DNA of 64,000 nucleotides from an uncultured Bacteroidales bacterium (GTDB taxonomy: Bacteria; Bacteroidota; Bacteroidia; Bacteroidales; Muribaculaceae): positions 1 through 64,000 of the forward strand of contig CAMKGM010000009.1 of assembly GCA_946412245.1 (NCBI GenBank). Direction: 5' to 3'. The translations under genes and the position numbers were made by a program. Below are positions 61,481-64,000 of the stretch, piece by piece. The first letter of the stretch is position 1. The number at the start of each line of letters is the position of its first letter. The notes under the pieces were generated by a model that saw nothing but the letters and a program-made list of their open reading frames with translations, did not search any database and was not told the origin of the DNA.

Positions 61481-61526
61481 GGGAGGCCACTTGCGATGGC
61501 AGATTGGGTCACCGAGGTGCCCTCCC
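61481..61526 (-). other. intergenic hairpin between citF and citX
   Basis: GGGAGGCCAC (61481-61490) pairs with GTGCCCTCCC (61517-61526) with one mismatch, across a 26-base loop. It lies between the lyase subunit genes and the maturation genes, a place where differential expression is plausible. Confidence 0.5.
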
Positions 61527-61541
61527 TATTGAGTCAAATGT

Positions 61542-63080
61542 TTACTCTACAATGTTCTTGATCACGTCTTGAACCGAACCGTCGCGGTTGAGCACGATGC
61601 CCACCACCTTGTCGCCGAAGGGCAGGGGAGCGGGGTTACCGATGATGCTGTGAGCCTTGGCTGCAAGGTCTTTAATGTCAACGATGTTGAGACCTGCGGC
61701 AACGAGGCGCTCCTTGATTTCGGGACGGTTGGGGTTCACGGCGATACCATATTCGGTAACGACAACGTCAACGTTGCTACCCGGGGTGATGAGGGTAGTA
61801 ACCTCGTCGACCACGCAGGGGATGCGGCCACGCAACAGCGGGCAAACGATGACAGAGAGAGCCGAGTCGGCAGCGGTGTCGGGGTGTCCGCCGATAGCGC
61901 CACGAATGATGCCGTCGCTACCCACGAGCACGTTGACGTTGAAGTTGACGTCGACCTCGAGAGCAGACAGGATGACAACATCCAGGTAGTGAGTAGCCGA
62001 TCCGGGCTCGAGCATAGCGGCATATTCGTTGGCCGAAACGCTCTTGTGCTTGGAGTCGTTCATGAGTGACTCAGCGGCAACCTTGTCGAATGACTGAACG
62101 TCGATCAGACGGTCAATCAGGCCTTCCTGATGCAGTTTCACCATGTGGCTGGTGATGCCGCCCAGTGCGAAGCTGGCCTTGATGCCCTTGTCAATCATTC
62201 CTTGACGCAGGTACTTGGTAACTGCGAGTGAAGCGCCACCGGAGCCGGTCTGCAGCGAGAATCCGTTCTGGAAGTAACCGCTGTTCATCACAACCTTAGC
62301 AGCCTGCTTGGCGAGGAGGATGTCGCGAGGATTCTTGGTGTCGCGAATGGCACCTGAAGAAATCTTGGAGCTGTCGCCCACTGAATCAACGACAACGACG
62401 AACTCTACGTCGGCCTCGCTGATGGCATTGTGCTGGTTGGGATAGTCTACCAGGTCATCGGTGAGGATGATGGTGTGGTCGGCATATTTTGCGTCGGGCA
62501 GGGCATAGCCCAGCGAGCCGCAAATGCTCTTGGCGTTCTCGCTGGTTGAGAAACCGGCGGCGTTGCCCAGAGGGTCACTTGAAGAAGCGCCCAAGAAGGC
62601 GACATCGATATGAAGCTCACCACTCTTGATGGCATAGCCACGCGAACCGTGTGAACGGAACACGACGGGCTCTTTCATCAGGCCATGAGAAATCTCGTTA
62701 GCGAGTTTGCCACGAAGACCTGAAGTAGAGATTTGGGTGATGACACCATTGCGGATGTGCTCGATAAGAGGCTCGTGCACGTCGATGAGACTCGATGATG
62801 CGAGGTGCAAGTTCTTGAAACCCATTTGGGCGAGCTTGTCGACCACCATGTTAATCACCTTGTCGCCGCCGCGGAAGTGGTGGTGGAACGAGATGGTCAT
62901 GCCATCCTTGAGACCGCTCTTCTTGATGGCCTCTTCCAGCGAGACCACCTTGCTGCTCTGACGCTGCAGCTCGTGACGCGGGGTGATGATTTTCTTCACT
63001 TGAGAGTCATTATAGACTTCCTTGTTCATCTTCTTTGCAGCCTCGGCAATGAGGGCTGCTCTATTCTTGATACTGTTCAT
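61542..63080 (-). CDS. citF: citrate lyase alpha subunit (citrate:acetyl-ACP transferase)
   Basis: 512 residues, a CoA-transferase-fold protein. Motifs: DGMTISFHHHFRGGDKVINM, ASSSLIDVHEPLIEHIRNGV, ISHGLMKEPVVFRSHGSRGY, LQTGSGGASLAVTKYLRQGM and DVVVTEYGIAVNPNRPEIKE. It swaps acetate for citrate on the acyl-carrier protein. Start overlaps the end of citE by 4 bases (63077-63080), the usual translational coupling. Confidence 0.95.
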   Translation of the reverse strand: MNSIKNRAALIAEAAKKMNKEVYNDSQVKKIITPRHELQRQSSKVVSLEEAIKKSGLKDGMTISFHHHFRGGDKVINMVVDKLAQMGFKNLHLASSSLIDVHEPLIEHIRNGVITQISTSGLRGKLANEISHGLMKEPVVFRSHGSRGYAIKSGELHIDVAFLGASSSDPLGNAAGFSTSENAKSICGSLGYALPDAKYADHTIILTDDLVDYPNQHNAISEADVEFVVVVDSVGDSSKISSGAIRDTKNPRDILLAKQAAKVVMNSGYFQNGFSLQTGSGGASLAVTKYLRQGMIDKGIKASFALGGITSHMVKLHQEGLIDRLIDVQSFDKVAAESLMNDSKHKSVSANEYAAMLEPGSATHYLDVVILSALEVDVNFNVNVLVGSDGIIRGAIGGHPDTAADSALSVIVCPLLRGRIPCVVDEVTTLITPGSNVDVVVTEYGIAVNPNRPEIKERLVAAGLNIVDIKDLAAKAHSIIGNPAPLPFGDKVVGIVLNRDGSVQDVIKNIVE

Positions 63081-63967
63081 GATAATTCCTCCTGTGTAAG
63101 AATGCCCGACGCAATGGCCAGGTCAATGGTACGTTGTGCTCTAATCACTACAGGGCGGTCAACCATTTTGCCGTTGACGGCGATGACGCCCGAGCCGCGT
63201 TTCTCGGCTTCCTTGATGGCTGCGATGATGGTCTTGGCCTTCTCGATAGCTTTCTCGGTGGGAGCGAAGACTTCGTTAACAATCTCGATTTGACGGGGGT
63301 TGATGATAGACTTACCATCGAAGCCGAGCGTCTTGATGAGTTCAACCTCCTTGCGGAAGGTTTCCATATCGTTCAGGTTGGAGTATACAGTGTCGAGTGC
63401 GTCGATGCCGGCAGCGCGTGCGGCAACGACGATGGTCTGGCGTGCCTGGAGCAGTTCCATGCCCTCGGGTGTGCGCTGTGCTTTGAGGTTGGCGCAGTAG
63501 TCCTCGGCGCCGAGTGCGATACCCATCATGCGTTTTGAGGCGGTAGCAATCTCATAAGCGTTAATCACGCCCAGCGTGCTCTCGATAGCGGCCATAATCT
63601 GTGTGCGGCCAAGGCATCCGAGTTCGGTTTCCCATTTCTCGATTTCGGCTTCAAGTTCGCGAATTTCGTCGGCGGTTTCGGTCTTTGGCATACGAATGAC
63701 ATGCACCCCAGCCTTCACCACGGCTTCAACGTCTTTCTTGCCATAAGGCGTGTTGAGGGGATTCACACGGACCACCATTTCGGTTTTGCCGTAGTCAATG
63801 GTTTTCAGGGCATTGTGGACCAGCAGTCGGGCTGCGTCCTTTTCGGTCATGGTTACCGAGTCTTCCAGGTCGAGCATGATTGAGTCAGGCCCGTAGATGA
63901 ATGCATCTTGCATCATTGCCGGATTATTACCCGGTACGAACATCATGGTTCTTCTTAATCGTTGCAT
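63077..63967 (-). CDS. citE: citrate lyase beta subunit (citryl-ACP lyase)
   Basis: 296 residues of the HpcH/HpaI aldolase superfamily. Motifs: RTMMFVPGNNPAMMQDAFIY, DSIMLDLEDSVTMTEKDAAR, VVRVNPLNTPYGKKDVEAVV, RTQIMAAIESTLGVINAYEI and GALGAEDYC-type sequence GIALGAEDYCANLKAQRTPE. Splits citryl-ACP into oxaloacetate and acetyl-ACP. First gene of the cluster visible here; citD is expected just beyond the right edge. The last 33 bases of the window hold the region upstream of this ATG. Confidence 0.95.
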   Translation of the reverse strand: MQRLRRTMMFVPGNNPAMMQDAFIYGPDSIMLDLEDSVTMTEKDAARLLVHNALKTIDYGKTEMVVRVNPLNTPYGKKDVEAVVKAGVHVIRMPKTETADEIRELEAEIEKWETELGCLGRTQIMAAIESTLGVINAYEIATASKRMMGIALGAEDYCANLKAQRTPEGMELLQARQTIVVAARAAGIDALDTVYSNLNDMETFRKEVELIKTLGFDGKSIINPRQIEIVNEVFAPTEKAIEKAKTIIAAIKEAEKRGSGVIAVNGKMVDRPVVIRAQRTIDLAIASGILTQEELS

Positions 63968-64000
63968 AGAATTGTAATTAAGTAGTAGTGAAATAATCCG

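Noticed and set aside
63968-64000. End of citD at the right edge
   Set aside because: A minus-strand frame could end in a TAA here, but 33 bases are too few to support it.

Overview
The window comes from a member of the Bacteroidales, possibly a gut Muribaculaceae-type organism (lineage is inference). Several things point there. Promoters fit the Bacteroidetes pattern TTTG-N20-TAnnTTTG and starts lack Shine-Dalgarno sequences. There is an RprX/RprY-type two-component pair, a DUF4494 protein, a BspA-like leucine-rich-repeat surface protein, dockerin-like C-termini, and secreted proteins with a shared NLAGQRV...GKKV(I/V)R tail. No rRNA, tRNA or CRISPR array was seen.

Layout. 1-5.6 kb: the end of a YbjQ-like gene, a secreted C1 peptidase and a three-gene operon of secreted proteins, two of them paralogues with a nearly identical 113-bp 3' end. 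5.7-19.6 kb: mutS2 (minus), then plus-strand genes for a lipoprotein, an MBL hydrolase, a small Cys/His-rich membrane protein with a TonB-dependent receptor, dxr-rseP-rlmI-like, a secreted protein and dipeptidyl peptidase III. 19.6-25.3 kb: an unusual region in which two almost identical superoxide dismutase genes, each with its own promoter, lie in about 0.87-kb direct repeats. They enclose about 4 kb holding a structured 6S-like RNA candidate, an SPFH/GYF protein, a small membrane protein, a zinc-ribbon/CFI-box protein, two small unknown genes and a truncated reading frame. 25.4-30.1 kb: a HEAT-like protein carrying seventeen 9-bp tandem units, two paralogous secreted proteins and the two-component system.

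30.1-46.3 kb is mostly minus strand: a MalY-type aminotransferase, a MATE exporter, an OmpA protein, transketolase, an MFS sugar transporter with an operator-like inverted repeat, a YggS-type PLP protein, a DUF4494 protein, a three-gene alpha-glucan operon (debranching enzyme, glycosyltransferase, GH57) and a lipid kinase. A DUF308-like membrane protein lies on the plus strand. 46.4-55.4 kb (minus): the BspA-like protein, rplM-rpsI-rpsB-tsf, a Sel1-repeat lipoprotein and two tandem deoxynucleoside kinases.

55.5-64 kb (minus) is a citrate operon reading citE-citF-citX-citC/G fusion-aconitase-isocitrate dehydrogenase, cut by the right edge. It joins citrate lyase and the machinery for its prosthetic group to the enzymes leading from citrate to 2-oxoglutarate. 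No citrate synthase or citrate transporter is seen in the window.

The most unusual parts are the SOD-repeat region with its RNA and SPFH cluster, the 9-bp repeat inside a folded-protein gene, a dispersed intergenic repeat with core CCTAATGACCGA, two tandem arrays after rprY, and the citrate operon with its CitC-CitG fusion.
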